Shown piece after piece: positions 48,923 through 58,098 of a stretch of DNA of 64,000 bases; the first letter of the stretch is position 1, and every line of letters begins with the position of its first letter. A model generated the notes under the pieces. That model worked only from the letters and a program-made list of their open reading frames with translations, searched no databases and had not been told where the DNA came from. This stretch comes from Rhodoferax fermentans. Lineage in GTDB: Bacteria > Pseudomonadota > Gammaproteobacteria > Burkholderiales > Burkholderiaceae_C. The stretch spans positions 3,844,001 to 3,908,000 of the forward strand of contig NZ_MTJN01000002.1 of assembly GCF_002017865.1 (NCBI RefSeq). Reading direction: 5' to 3'. Made by a program: the position numbers and the translations under genes.

Positions 48923-50005
48923 ATGCTCCCAGAACCCACACCACACCTGCGTCGCGACAGCAAGCGCGCCCTGAACGTCCTGCTGTTGCTGGTCTCAGCG
49001 GCGCTGATCGTCATCCTGCTGCCCTTTTACGGCGCCCTCATGTGGGGGGTGATCATTGCACTGCTGTTCTCGCCGCTGTTTGCCTGGCTGATGCCCCGCG
49101 TGGGTCAACGGCCCAGCCTAGCCGCGCTGCTGACCCTGCTGGTGGTGTTGGTGATTGTGGTGCTGCCGCTGGGACTGATTGCCGCGTCCTTGGTGCAAGA
49201 GGCTGCGCTGCTGTACAGCCAGTTGCAAAGTGGTGAACTCAACCCGGCGCTGTACTTTCGCGGTGTGTTCAACAGTTTGCCTGACTGGATCACCAGCGTG
49301 CTGGATCGCTTCGGGCTGGTCAGCTTCAACACCCTGCAGCGCCGCCTCACCGCCGCGCTGACGCAGGGCGCACAGGTCATCGCCACGCAGACATTCAGCA
49401 TCGGGCAAAACACCTTTGAGTTTGTGGCCAGTGTGTTCATCACCCTGTATCTGGCGTATTTCCTGATCCGCGACGGCCAAAGTGTGAGTCAGGCACTGCG
49501 CCGCGCCTTGCCACTGACCCCAGAACACAAAACGGTGCTGCTCGACACCTTCACCACCGTGGTGCGCGCCACCGTCAAAGGCAACCTGCTGGTGGCGGCC
49601 ATCCAGGGGGCGCTGGGCGGCCTGGGGTTCTGGGCGTTAGGTGTCAGTGGCGCGGTGTTGTGGGCGGTGTTGATGGCCTTTTTGTCATTGTTGCCGTCGG
49701 TGGGTGCGGCCCTGGTCTGGGCGCCGGTGGCGGTGTATTTTTTGCTGGTGGGTGAGCTCGGCAAAAGTGTGGCGCTGCTGGCCTATGGCATGCTGGTGAT
49801 CGGCCTGGTCGACAACCTGCTGCGCCCGATTCTGGTGGGCAAAGACACCCGCTTGCCCGACTATGTGGTGATGATCACCACGCTCGGCGGCATGGCGGTG
49901 TTTGGCATCAACGGCTTTGTGCTTGGGCCGGTGATTGCCGCGATGGCCATGGCGGTGTGGCAGATCCACATCAGCAACCAGAACGGCATACCGCCAGCGG
50001 CCTGA
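48923..50005 (+). CDS. AI-2E family transporter (TqsA/PerM-like)
   Basis: 360 residues from ATG at 48923. About eight membrane helices in the family arrangement: two at the N-terminus (LLLLVSAALIVILLPFYGAL), a long soluble helical region (about 130-200), and a C-terminal bundle including LGVSGAVLWAVLMAFLSLLP and the typical VDNLLRPILVGKDTRLPDYV. The family includes AI-2 exporters and Na+/H+ antiporters; the cargo is not predictable. Confidence 0.88.
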   Translation: MLPEPTPHLRRDSKRALNVLLLLVSAALIVILLPFYGALMWGVIIALLFSPLFAWLMPRVGQRPSLAALLTLLVVLVIVVLPLGLIAASLVQEAALLYSQLQSGELNPALYFRGVFNSLPDWITSVLDRFGLVSFNTLQRRLTAALTQGAQVIATQTFSIGQNTFEFVASVFITLYLAYFLIRDGQSVSQALRRALPLTPEHKTVLLDTFTTVVRATVKGNLLVAAIQGALGGLGFWALGVSGAVLWAVLMAFLSLLPSVGAALVWAPVAVYFLLVGELGKSVALLAYGMLVIGLVDNLLRPILVGKDTRLPDYVVMITTLGGMAVFGINGFVLGPVIAAMAMAVWQIHISNQNGIPPAA

Positions 50006-50076
50006 GCCCCCGAGCCTGACGGCTGGTGAAGTACCAGGTGCTTGTTGTCGGACCTTCCCAGGAACAGAATCACACC

Positions 50077-50976
50077 ATGAAATACAAAGACTATTACGAG
50101 ACGCTGGGGGTGCCGCGCGACGCCGATCTGGACCAGATCAAAAAGGCCTACCGCAAGCTGGCGCGCACCCACCACCCCGACATGTCCAAGGCGCCAGATG
50201 CCGAGGCCCGCTTCAAGGAAGCCGCCGAAGCCTACGCCACCCTCAAAGATCCGACCAAACGCGCCGCCTATGACGAGCTGGGCCACCCGCAGCCGGGCGC
50301 CGAGTTTTCACCACCGCCGCAATGGCAGCAAGACTTCTCAACCGGCGGGCAATCGTTTGAAGACATCGATCTAGCCGACCTGCTGGCGGCGATGGGGCGG
50401 GGGCGCGGTGCACGTGCGGCCATGCCGGTGAAAGGCCGCGACCTGGAAACCGGCATCACTATCACCCTGGCCGACGCGCGCCAGGGCAGCACCGTCAAAC
50501 TCACGCTGCAAGACGGCACAGGTGAACGTGTGCTGGAGGTCACCGTACCACCCGGCGCGCGGCAGGACCAAAAACTGCGCCTGCGTGGCAAAGGCGGCAA
50601 GGGCCAAAACGGCGGACCCGATGGTGACATCTACCTGCACATCAGCCTGGCACCGCACCCGATCTTCCGGCCCGACGGGCTGGACCTGTACTTTGACCTG
50701 GCGCTGACCCCTTGGGAGGCCGCTTTGGGCGCCGGGGTGGAGGTGCCCACGCTCGATGGCCCGGTGCTGCTGACCATTCCGGCGGGCACCCGTTCGGGGC
50801 GCAAGCTGCGCCTGCGCGGGCGCGGGTTGCTGGCGGGCCAAAGTGACATTTACGCCCTGGTCCACATCGATGTGCCAGCCACCCTGAGTGAGGCAGAACG
50901 GGCGCTGTATCAGGAGCTGGCGCGTGTATCCACCTTCAACCCGCGCGTTGTCGCAACCAAGGAAAACCCACTATGA
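50077..50976 (+). CDS. cbpA: Curved-DNA-binding / J-domain co-chaperone CbpA
   Basis: 299 residues from ATG at 50077 with AGGAA upstream. The J domain (1-65) contains the DnaK-stimulating HPD in [11 protein letters not shown] Gly/Phe-poor linker follows, then the two-part substrate-binding C-terminal domain ([20 protein letters not shown] and [20 protein letters not shown]). No zinc-finger cysteines are present, which separates it from DnaJ. It works with DnaK and is followed by its inhibitor gene cbpM with a 4-base overlap. Confidence 0.94.
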   Translation: MKYKDYYETLGVPRDADLDQIKKAYRKLARTHHPDMSKAPDAEARFKEAAEAYATLKDPTKRAAYDELGHPQPGAEFSPPPQWQQDFSTGGQSFEDIDLADLLAAMGRGRGARAAMPVKGRDLETGITITLADARQGSTVKLTLQDGTGERVLEVTVPPGARQDQKLRLRGKGGKGQNGGPDGDIYLHISLAPHPIFRPDGLDLYFDLALTPWEAALGAGVEVPTLDGPVLLTIPAGTRSGRKLRLRGRGLLAGQSDIYALVHIDVPATLSEAERALYQELARVSTFNPRVVATKENPL

Positions 50977-51317
50977 GCCACGAACAGAGCCTGTTATGGA
51001 GCTGGACCGACAGCCAGGACACCGTCAGCTTGCGTGAGTTGAGCCATTGCTGCGGTTTGACCGAAGACGAACTCGATGACCTGGTGGCCTACCGTGCGCT
51101 GAAGCCGGTCAGCCCGGCAACACCCGAGCGTGTCTTCAGTGCCCAATGGGTGATGCCGCTGCGCAACGCGGCCAGGTTACGCGTGGACTACGACCTGGAC
51201 ATGTTCACCGTGGCGATATTGCTGGACAAACTGACACGCATTGAAATGTTGCAGCGCCAGGTGCAATCGCTGCAGGCTCGGCTGCCGGCCCACCTGCAGT
51301 CGGACCTGGGTGCTTGA
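50973..51317 (+). CDS. cbpM: Chaperone modulator CbpM
   Basis: 114 residues, MerR-like helical protein. The N-terminus [20 protein letters not shown] and the later [19 protein letters not shown] match CbpM, which binds the J domain of CbpA and blocks its activity. The overlap with cbpA (ATGA) supports the assignment. The P-type ATPase gene starts 10 bases further on. Confidence 0.92.
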   Translation: MSHEQSLLWSWTDSQDTVSLRELSHCCGLTEDELDDLVAYRALKPVSPATPERVFSAQWVMPLRNAARLRVDYDLDMFTVAILLDKLTRIEMLQRQVQSLQARLPAHLQSDLGA

Positions 51318-51327
51318 CAGACTCCCT

Positions 51328-53976
51328 ATGTCCAACCCGGCCCCATGGCACCAGCGCGAAACCCAAGAACTCCTGACTGAACAGGCGGTAGACCCGAGCC
51401 AGGGTCTGAGCCAGGACGAAGTCAGCCGTCGGTTAGAACGCTTTGGCGCGAATGCGCTGCAGAGCCAAACGCGCCGTGGCCCCTGGCGTTTGCTGCTGGC
51501 CCAGTTCAGCGACTTCATGGTGCTGGTGCTGCTGGTGGCCGCCGTGATCTCAGGCTTGATTGGCGATCTGGTGGACACCATCGCGATTCTGGTGATTGTG
51601 TTGCTCAACGCGGTGATTGGTTTTGTGCAAAGCTGGCGCGCCGACCGCGCCATGGCGGCGTTGCAAGTACTGGCCACCGCCCAGGCCCAAGTGCTGCGTG
51701 ACGGCCAGTTGCAAACCGTGCCCTCACCCGCTCTGGTGCCCGGTGACATTGTGCTGCTGGAAGCGGGCAACCAGGTGCCGGCCGACATGCGCCTGATCGA
51801 CATCGCACAACTGCAGGTGGACGAATCGGCACTCACTGGTGAATCCGTCACCGTGGCCAAACAAACCCATGTGCTGCCAAGCAACAGCAGCAAGGCGCTG
51901 GGTGACCAGCTCAACATGGTGTTCAAAGGCACCACCGTCAGCCTGGGGCGGGCGCGTGGGCTGGTGCTGGCCACCGGCATGGCCACCGAGCTCGGCAAAG
52001 TGGCGAAGTTGCTCGACCAGGACGACCGCAGCACCCCGCTGCAAAACCGGCTTGCAGCCTTTGGCAAGCGTCTAGCCCTGGTGGTGATTGGGATATGTGT
52101 CATTATTTTTGTAGCAGGTGTGTGGCGCGGTGAAGCCCCGCTGCTGATGGCCCTGACCGCCATCAGCCTGGCGGTGGCTGCCATTCCTGAAGCCTTGCCC
52201 GCCGTGGTCACGGTGCTGCTGGCGCTGGGGGCCAAACGCATGGTGGCGGTACATGCACTGGTGCGGCGGCTGCCGTCGGTGGAAACCTTGGGCTCGGTCA
52301 CCACCATCTGCTCCGACAAAACCGGCACGCTGACCCAAAACAAGATGTTTGCCGAACAGCTCTGGGTCCAGGGCGCCGCATGGTTACCTGGCGCGCCTGA
52401 CCCGACGCCGGAGGTTCTGGAAGCCTTGCGCGCCGCCGCCCTGTGTAACGACGCCCGCCACAACCCGAACGACAACAGCGCCGAAGCCTGGCAAGGCGAC
52501 CCGACCGAAACCGCCTTGGTGCTGGTGGCACACGGCGCGGGTTTGGACAAAACACAGCTGGAGACCGAGCTGCCACGGGTACAGGAGTTACCGTTTGACT
52601 CTGACCGCAAACGCATGACCACGCTGCACCGCAGCGGCGAGCGTTTTGTCGGCTATACCAAAGGCGCGCCGGAGTCTGTGCTGGCCTGTTGTGACGCGCA
52701 GTGGGCCACAGACGGCGCCCAGCCGCTGGACAGCCAAGCGGTGATTCACCAGGCCAACACCCTGGCGGCACAAGGCCTGCGTGTGCTGGCCCTGGCGCGG
52801 CGCGATTTTGCAAGCCTGCCCGAGGGTGAAACCTTGGCAGGGGTTGAGAGCCAGCTGCAGTTTCTCGGACTGATTGCCCTGATTGACCCGCCCCGGGAAG
52901 AGGCCGCCGCCGCCGTGCGCGACTGCATCAGTGCAGGCATCACACCGGTGATGATCACCGGCGACCACCCGGCCACCGCACGGGCGATTGCCCAGCGGCT
53001 GGGCATCGTGACTGACGATCAGGCCGAGGTGTTGACCGGGCAAGATCTGGCCGACCTGGACGACGCAGCGCTCCTGGCCCGTGTGGCCAAGGTGCGGGTC
53101 TACGCCCGGGTCGACCCGGCGCAAAAAATCCGCATTGTGCAAGCGCTACAAGCCAGCGGCGAAATCGTGTCCATGACCGGCGACGGCGTCAACGACGCCC
53201 CGGCCCTGAAACGCGCCGACATTGGTGTGGCCATGGGTTTAGGCGGCACCGACGTGGCACGTGAAGCGTCCAGCATGGTGCTGCTGGACGACAACTTTGC
53301 AACCATCGTGGCGGCGGTGCGTGAGGGGCGGCGCATTTTTGACAACATCCGCAAGTTCATCCGTTATGCCATGACCGGCAACTCGGGCGAAATCTGGACC
53401 TTATTCCTGGCCCCGCTGCTGTTGCTGCCGATCCCGCTGCAGCCGATCCACATCCTGTGGGTCAATCTGGTGACCGACGGCCTGCCGGGTCTGGCACTGG
53501 CGACCGAACCGGCTGAGCGTGGTGTCATGCAGCGCCCACCCCGCGCACCAGACGAGAGCCTGTTTGCCAACGGCATGTGGCAACACATCCTGGGTGTCGG
53601 GCTGCTGATTGCTGCCTTGTGCCTGGGTGTGCAGTACTGGGCGCTATCGACAGGCCATGCCCACTGGCAAACCATGGTGTTTACCGTGCTGACCCTGTCA
53701 CAAATGGTGCATGTGATGGCCATCCGCTCCGAGCGCGACGCGTTGTGGACACAAGGCCTGGGCAGCAACAAACCTTTACTGGGTGCGGTGTTGCTGACCT
53801 TCTTGCTGCAAATGGCGACGATTTATGTGCCGGTGCTCAACCCGATCTTCAAAACCCAGCCCCTGAGCCTGATGGAGCTGGGCATCTGCCTGGGCGCGGC
53901 AGCGGTGGTGGGGATAGTTGTGGAGCTGGAGAAAGCCTGGCGCAGGCGGTCGGCCAGGCGCCATGCCATAGCCTGA
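51328..53976 (+). CDS. P-type (P2A, Ca2+-type) cation ATPase
   Basis: 882 residues from ATG at 51328. Phosphorylation site CSDKTGTLTQNK, TGES actuator loop (DESALTGESVTVAKQ), KGAPE nucleotide-binding motif and hinge MTGDGVNDAPALKRADIGVA are all intact. Ion-site residues match SERCA: the Glu in AAIPEALPAVVT, Asn and Glu in GNSGEIW, and Asn, Thr and Asp in VNLVTDG. It should pump Ca2+ or a similar divalent cation from the cytoplasm. It is the last gene of the same-strand run from 46809 and 10 bases after cbpM. Confidence 0.93.
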   Translation: MSNPAPWHQRETQELLTEQAVDPSQGLSQDEVSRRLERFGANALQSQTRRGPWRLLLAQFSDFMVLVLLVAAVISGLIGDLVDTIAILVIVLLNAVIGFVQSWRADRAMAALQVLATAQAQVLRDGQLQTVPSPALVPGDIVLLEAGNQVPADMRLIDIAQLQVDESALTGESVTVAKQTHVLPSNSSKALGDQLNMVFKGTTVSLGRARGLVLATGMATELGKVAKLLDQDDRSTPLQNRLAAFGKRLALVVIGICVIIFVAGVWRGEAPLLMALTAISLAVAAIPEALPAVVTVLLALGAKRMVAVHALVRRLPSVETLGSVTTICSDKTGTLTQNKMFAEQLWVQGAAWLPGAPDPTPEVLEALRAAALCNDARHNPNDNSAEAWQGDPTETALVLVAHGAGLDKTQLETELPRVQELPFDSDRKRMTTLHRSGERFVGYTKGAPESVLACCDAQWATDGAQPLDSQAVIHQANTLAAQGLRVLALARRDFASLPEGETLAGVESQLQFLGLIALIDPPREEAAAAVRDCISAGITPVMITGDHPATARAIAQRLGIVTDDQAEVLTGQDLADLDDAALLARVAKVRVYARVDPAQKIRIVQALQASGEIVSMTGDGVNDAPALKRADIGVAMGLGGTDVAREASSMVLLDDNFATIVAAVREGRRIFDNIRKFIRYAMTGNSGEIWTLFLAPLLLLPIPLQPIHILWVNLVTDGLPGLALATEPAERGVMQRPPRAPDESLFANGMWQHILGVGLLIAALCLGVQYWALSTGHAHWQTMVFTVLTLSQMVHVMAIRSERDALWTQGLGSNKPLLGAVLLTFLLQMATIYVPVLNPIFKTQPLSLMELGICLGAAAVVGIVVELEKAWRRRSARRHAIA

Positions 53977-53988
53977 GGATGCGCCTGT

Positions 53989-54483
53989 TCAGACCGGCCC
54001 ACGCAGCGGCTGTGTTCTCAAGGGGCGGTTGGACCGCTGGAGCGCCAGCGCCATGTCCACCCGATGCATGCCGGGGCCCCAGCCGTCCGGGAAAAATCCG
54101 TTGATGACCGCGCCAAACTTGGTGAAGAACGGCGCTGACTTGTGGCTCGCCGCAATCTCCACCAGCTCCAGCCCGAGCGAGACAGCGAGCCGGATCACGC
54201 GGGCCATCACCACCGAACCAATGCCCAGGTCTTGAGATGAGGGATGGATCAGGAGCCAGCTCAGGCTGCGGCGCAGACGCTCATGGCCAGTCAGTCCAAA
54301 CGCACCCACCACCTGGCCCTGGACCAGGCACAGCTCGTAACAAGCCGAGCTGGTATCGAGAAAACTTGCATAGTCAGGACGTTCAACCGGTGCAAAAAAG
54401 TCCGGGCAGTTGGCGTCAAACAGACCGAGGCAGGTCTCCCGCTCATTGCGCGAATAGGGCCGGAAGTGAACTTGGATGTCCAT
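53989..54483 (-). CDS. GNAT-family N-acetyltransferase
   Basis: 164 residues from ATG at 54483 (MDIQVHFRPYSRNERETC); the frame stays open upstream but has no coding character. The acetyl-CoA loop is SSQDLGIGSVVMARVIRLAV, preceded by the strand RSLSWLLIHP. The acceptor is unknown. It converges with the ATPase gene. Confidence 0.82.
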   Translation of the reverse strand: MDIQVHFRPYSRNERETCLGLFDANCPDFFAPVERPDYASFLDTSSACYELCLVQGQVVGAFGLTGHERLRRSLSWLLIHPSSQDLGIGSVVMARVIRLAVSLGLELVEIAASHKSAPFFTKFGAVINGFFPDGWGPGMHRVDMALALQRSNRPLRTQPLRGPV

Positions 54484-54914
54484 AACTTGGTTGATGAAGT
54501 CGGGGGCAGGCCAACAGGCATCGGCCTGGGCATCCTGCAAACAATCTGCTTGCCGCCATGAGGTACTGGCTGGCATCGGCAGCCAGCCCATTCTCAGCGG
54601 CGCGGCCCGATTTGGGTATCCCCCGTTTGGGGGAGGTGTTGCAAAAATGCGCTTGTGTCTATCCGCCTTCGCGCCTGCCGTGAAGTTACTTCTTTGATAG
54701 CTACCCGCCCTTATCCTATAAGGGCTGGAGGCCAATTTGCCACATCGTTGTTTGGCCACAATCGGCCAGACGGACCGTCCCCGTTGACAAACCCCAATGC
54801 TTGAACAGCGCCACGTCGCGGTCCAACGCCGGAACTCAATGTGGGGTGGTGTTCACCCCACTGGCGCTGCTCAGACACGCCCTACGCCGCGCCAACGTAT
54901 GCGGCCGTGGTGGC
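54484..54914. other. 430-base intergenic region
   Basis: Lies between the GNAT start and the end of ridA. It holds a CCCCCGTTTGGGGG hairpin (about 54620-54634) and a full palindromic repeat copy at 54692-54739. Short open frames in it have no recognisable product or ribosome-binding site. The rest shows nothing I can name. Confidence 0.6.
54692..54739 (+). repeat. Near-consensus palindromic repeat copy
   Basis: CTTTGATAGCTACCC, stem GCCCTTA-TCCTA-TAAGGGC, tail TGGAGGCCAATTTG. This is the best-preserved copy in the window and the reference used for the others. It is intergenic. Confidence 0.95.
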
Positions 54915-55304
54915 TCAGCCGCGCGGTTTGTACGCGGTCACATCCATCTCCACCTTGGCGTCAATCATCAGACGCGACTCCACGGTGGAACGCGCCGGGC
55001 GGTGTTCACCAAAACACTCCATGTAAACGCGGTTGAAACTGCCAAAGTCGCGGGCATCTGCCAGCCAGACGCTGACCTTGGCCACATCGGCCAGTGTGCA
55101 GTCTGCCAGCGTCAGGGCTTGCGTTAACCGCTGAAACACCTGGCGTGTCTGAGCCTCAATACCGCCCACCACCACCTCACCCTTGTCGTCGGTGGGGACC
55201 TGTCCAGAGACAAAAACGAAGTCGCCGGCGCGGGTGGCTGGCGACAGGGGACGCGCCTGACGGTCTGAAGCAATGGGAGACTGACCAAGGGTTTCTACTG
55301 TCAT
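54915..55304 (-). CDS. ridA: RidA-family enamine/imine deaminase
   Basis: 129 residues with GAAGGAG eight bases before the ATG. Family blocks are AGDFVFVSGQVPTDDKG, GGIEAQTRQVFQRL and ARSTVESRLMIDAKVEMD, including the conserved arginine and acidic residue of the active site. RidA hydrolyses reactive enamines such as 2-aminoacrylate released by PLP-dependent dehydratases. It is divergent from an operon encoding a D-amino-acid dehydratase-like enzyme, a chemically sensible pairing. A 13-base palindrome lies just upstream of its ribosome-binding site. Confidence 0.92.
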   Translation of the reverse strand: MTVETLGQSPIASDRQARPLSPATRAGDFVFVSGQVPTDDKGEVVVGGIEAQTRQVFQRLTQALTLADCTLADVAKVSVWLADARDFGSFNRVYMECFGEHRPARSTVESRLMIDAKVEMDVTAYKPRG

Positions 55305-55321
55305 AAAAAAGACTCCTTCAG

Positions 55322-55334
55322 GTAAATAATTTAC
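55322..55334. promoter_or_regulatory. Palindromic operator candidate between ridA and the transporter operon
   Basis: GTAAATAATTTAC is a perfect inverted repeat (GTAAAT-A-ATTTAC), 18 bases before the ridA start and 87 before the binding-protein start. It resembles operators of RpiR-family regulators such as HexR (TGTAAT...ATTACA), and an RpiR gene lies in the operon at 62305. Control of both directions is inferred. Confidence 0.6.
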
Positions 55335-55420
55335 ACAAGAACATTCTAAAAGCCAATAAGAAGGGCAAAACTGGCATCGAATGTGCTTATCAGTGTAACC
55401 CTATTACTTCGAGGTGCAAA

Positions 55421-57016
55421 ATGCAAACTTCTGGAACCAATCTGGTGCAAAGACTCTCAGGCACAACCCGTCGACGCACCGTCCTGAGGGCCGCTGCGAT
55501 GGTCACGGCGTGTTGCCTGGGCAGCAGTATCGGCTGGGCACAATCGGTGCCAGCGCCCAAAGGTGGTGCAGCCAATCTGGCCATGGTGGGGGAGCCCCAG
55601 GGGCTGGATCCGATGGTCAGTACAGCCGACCTGGTGGGCACCATCATGCAGCACGTGTATGAACCACTTTATACCTTCGATGCCAACTGGAACATTGCGC
55701 CCATGCTGGCAGAGGGCATGCCGAGCGTTTCCAAGGATGGACTGACCTACACCATCACTCTGCGCAAAGGGGTCAAACTGCACAACGATCGCGAGCTGAA
55801 CTCTGACGACGTGGTCGCCTCGTTGCAGCGCTGGATGGAGCTCTCGCCCCGAGGCAAAGCGGTTGGCAAAGAAGTGGCATCACTCACAGCCAAGGGCCCC
55901 CTGAGTGTGGAGCTCAAACTCAAGACGCCTTACGCCCCGCTGCTGGCGCAGCTCGCACTGCCCAGCGGCATGGCGGCGATCATGGCCAAGGAAAGTATTG
56001 CGCCGCAGCTCAAGGAGTTCGTCGGCACCGGACCCTACAAATTCAAGGAGCGCCGCCCGGACCAGTTCACCGTGCTGGTGCGTTTTGATGCCTATACAAG
56101 CCGAAAAGAGGCTGCAAGTGGTTACGCTGGCAAGCGTGAGGCCTTGCTCGATGAGCTGCGTTTTGTGCCCGTACCCAGTGCCAACACACGCGTGGAAGGC
56201 GCCTTGTCGGGTCAGTTCCATTACGCCGACCTGCTGCCGGTGGAAGCCATCGGACGCATTGAGAAAGGTGCGCCCAATGTGGTGCCTATCGTCACCAAGA
56301 ACTTCGGCTTCCCGTACATTGTGTTCAACACCAAAGAAGGTGTGCTGGCCACGCAGCCACTGCGCCGCGCGGTACAGACTGCGGTGGGCACCGGCGAGCT
56401 GATGGCCGCCGGTTTTGGCGACAACCGCTTCTTCCTGGTGGAGCCCAACTTCTTTCCCAAGGGCACACCGTATTACTCGGCTGCTGGCACCAACCTGTAC
56501 AACGAGCGCAACCCTCAGTCCGCCAAGGAACAGGCCACCAAGGCCAGCTACAACGGTCAGCCAATCCGCATCATGGCCAGCCGACAGTACGAGTTCCACT
56601 ACAACATGGCGCTGGTGATGTCTGAGCAGCTCAAAAAGGCTGGTTTCAAGACCGACCTGCAGGTTGTGGACTGGGCCACACTGGTGCAGCGCCGCAACGA
56701 CGCCAAGCTGTGGGATGTGTACTTCACACACTCCGGCCTGTTCCCTGAGCCCATGCTCTCGCCTCCACAACTGGGTGATGGTGCACCAGGCTGGTGGGAC
56801 TCTGCCGACAAGAAGGCCGCACTCTCTGCCTTCAACCAGGAAACCAACCCTGCCAAACGCGGCGCCCTGTGGGGCAAGGTGCAGCAAGTGGTGTACGACG
56901 AGGTGCCCTTTATTGAGGTCGGCAAGTTCAACGGCCTGTCGGCGCGTTCGGCCAAGCTGCAGGGTTACACCCCCGCCATCTGGCCCTTCTTCTGGAATAC
57001 CGGCCTGAAGAACTAG
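55421..57016 (+). CDS. Peptide ABC transporter substrate-binding protein (SBP_bac_5)
   Basis: 531 residues. The N-terminus has a twin-arginine-like stretch (TTRRRTVLRAAAMVTACCLG) and a cleavage site near GWAQS, so Tat export is possible. The mature protein has the family-5 signature (YEPLYTFDANWNIAPMLAEG, DGLTYTITLRKGVKLHND). It delivers di-/oligopeptides or similar compounds to the permeases encoded downstream. AGGTG precedes the ATG. It is separated from the permease genes by 131 bases containing hairpins, which may keep its expression higher. Confidence 0.92.
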   Translation: MQTSGTNLVQRLSGTTRRRTVLRAAAMVTACCLGSSIGWAQSVPAPKGGAANLAMVGEPQGLDPMVSTADLVGTIMQHVYEPLYTFDANWNIAPMLAEGMPSVSKDGLTYTITLRKGVKLHNDRELNSDDVVASLQRWMELSPRGKAVGKEVASLTAKGPLSVELKLKTPYAPLLAQLALPSGMAAIMAKESIAPQLKEFVGTGPYKFKERRPDQFTVLVRFDAYTSRKEAASGYAGKREALLDELRFVPVPSANTRVEGALSGQFHYADLLPVEAIGRIEKGAPNVVPIVTKNFGFPYIVFNTKEGVLATQPLRRAVQTAVGTGELMAAGFGDNRFFLVEPNFFPKGTPYYSAAGTNLYNERNPQSAKEQATKASYNGQPIRIMASRQYEFHYNMALVMSEQLKKAGFKTDLQVVDWATLVQRRNDAKLWDVYFTHSGLFPEPMLSPPQLGDGAPGWWDSADKKAALSAFNQETNPAKRGALWGKVQQVVYDEVPFIEVGKFNGLSARSAKLQGYTPAIWPFFWNTGLKN

Positions 57017-57021
57017 ATCAC

Positions 57022-57110
57022 CCTCGAAGCGCCTGCGGCGCTTCCCCCTCAAGGGGGCGCCACCAGTGGCCCGGCAAAGCCGGTTCCACGGTGGCACTGG
57101 CCTAGGGTGG
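57022..57110 (+). repeat. Hairpin-rich intergenic repeat between binding protein and permease genes
   Basis: Contains GAAGCGCCTGCGGCGCTTC (a perfect hairpin), CCCCCTCAAGGGGG, and CCGGCAAAGCCGG. The series resembles a repeat common between genes in Comamonadaceae. Inside an operon it may stabilise the upstream mRNA or partly terminate transcription. Confidence 0.75.
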
Positions 57111-57147
57111 AGGTGTTGCTGCTGACGGGATTTTCGGAAAGACAAAC

Positions 57148-58098
57148 ATGATGCGATTCCTGTTGAGGCGCCTGGGTGGCGCGGTGGTGGTGCTGGCCCT
57201 GGTGGCCGTGCTGGTGTTCTGCCTCACGCGGCTGGCCTCGGGTGACCCGGTAGCCCTGCTGCTGGGCGACCAGGCCACCACCGCCGACATTGCCCAGGCA
57301 CGCACCCAATACGGGCTGGACAAGCCGCTGCCGGTGCAGTTTGCACTGTGGATCGGTGAGCTGATGCAGGGCAACCTGGGGCAATCACTGTTCCTTCAAC
57401 GGCCGGTGGCTCAGGCCCTGCTGGAGCGGGCTGAGCCCACACTGTTCCTGGCCCTGTTTGCGGTGAGTATTGCCGCGCTGGTGGGCATACCGAGCGGCAT
57501 GGCAGCGGCCATCTGGCGTGGCAGCGCCGCCGACCAGGCCGTGAGCGGCGTGGCGATGCTGGGTGCCAGTGTGCCCAGCTTCTGGCTGGGCCTGATCCTG
57601 ATCCAGCTCTTTGCGGTCAAGCTGGGTTGGTTCCCAGCCTCGGGTTATGGCGACCCCAGCGCCGGTCTGGGTGATCGGCTGCAGCACCTGCTGCTGCCCG
57701 CATTGGTGCTGGGTCTGCTCAATTCGGCGCTCATCATCCGTTTCACGCGGGCGTCCATGCTCGACATTCTGGGGGAGGACTACGTGCGCACCGCACGCGC
57801 CAAGGGCCTGCCCGAGGGCACCATCATGGTCAAACATGTGCTGCGCAACGCGTTGGTGCCAATCGTCACCGTCCTGGGGCTGACGATGGCACTCATGATT
57901 GGCGGCACAGTGGTGACCGAGACCGTTTTCAACCTGCCTGGTGTCGGCAACCTGGTGGTGCGGGCCGTGCTGCGGCGCGACTACCCTGTGATCCAGGGCA
58001 CGCTGTTGGTGATCGCGGCCATCTACGTGTTCATCAACCTGGCCATCGACTTCCTCTACACGCTGGTGGACCCGCGCATTCGCCTGGAGACCCAATGA
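57148..58098 (+). CDS. Peptide ABC transporter permease (DppB type)
   Basis: 316 residues, six membrane helices. The N-terminus RFLLRRLGGAVVVLALVAVL is typical of DppB/OppB, and the EAA loop that docks the ATPase is visible in DYVRTARAKGLPEGTIMVKH. It forms half of the translocation pore with the next gene product. Its stop overlaps the DppC-type start (ATGA). Confidence 0.93.
   Translation: MMRFLLRRLGGAVVVLALVAVLVFCLTRLASGDPVALLLGDQATTADIAQARTQYGLDKPLPVQFALWIGELMQGNLGQSLFLQRPVAQALLERAEPTLFLALFAVSIAALVGIPSGMAAAIWRGSAADQAVSGVAMLGASVPSFWLGLILIQLFAVKLGWFPASGYGDPSAGLGDRLQHLLLPALVLGLLNSALIIRFTRASMLDILGEDYVRTARAKGLPEGTIMVKHVLRNALVPIVTVLGLTMALMIGGTVVTETVFNLPGVGNLVVRAVLRRDYPVIQGTLLVIAAIYVFINLAIDFLYTLVDPRIRLETQ

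Noticed and set aside
52085..52125. AT-rich stretch TTATTTTTGTAGCAGG in the P-type ATPase gene as a repeat relic
   Set aside because: It encodes a membrane helix in a position where P2A ATPases normally have one, and the stem blocks are missing.
54484..54759. N-terminal extension of the GNAT frame
   Set aside because: Residues upstream of MDIQVHFRPY show no family similarity and reach into a palindromic repeat region; the shorter start gives the usual length.
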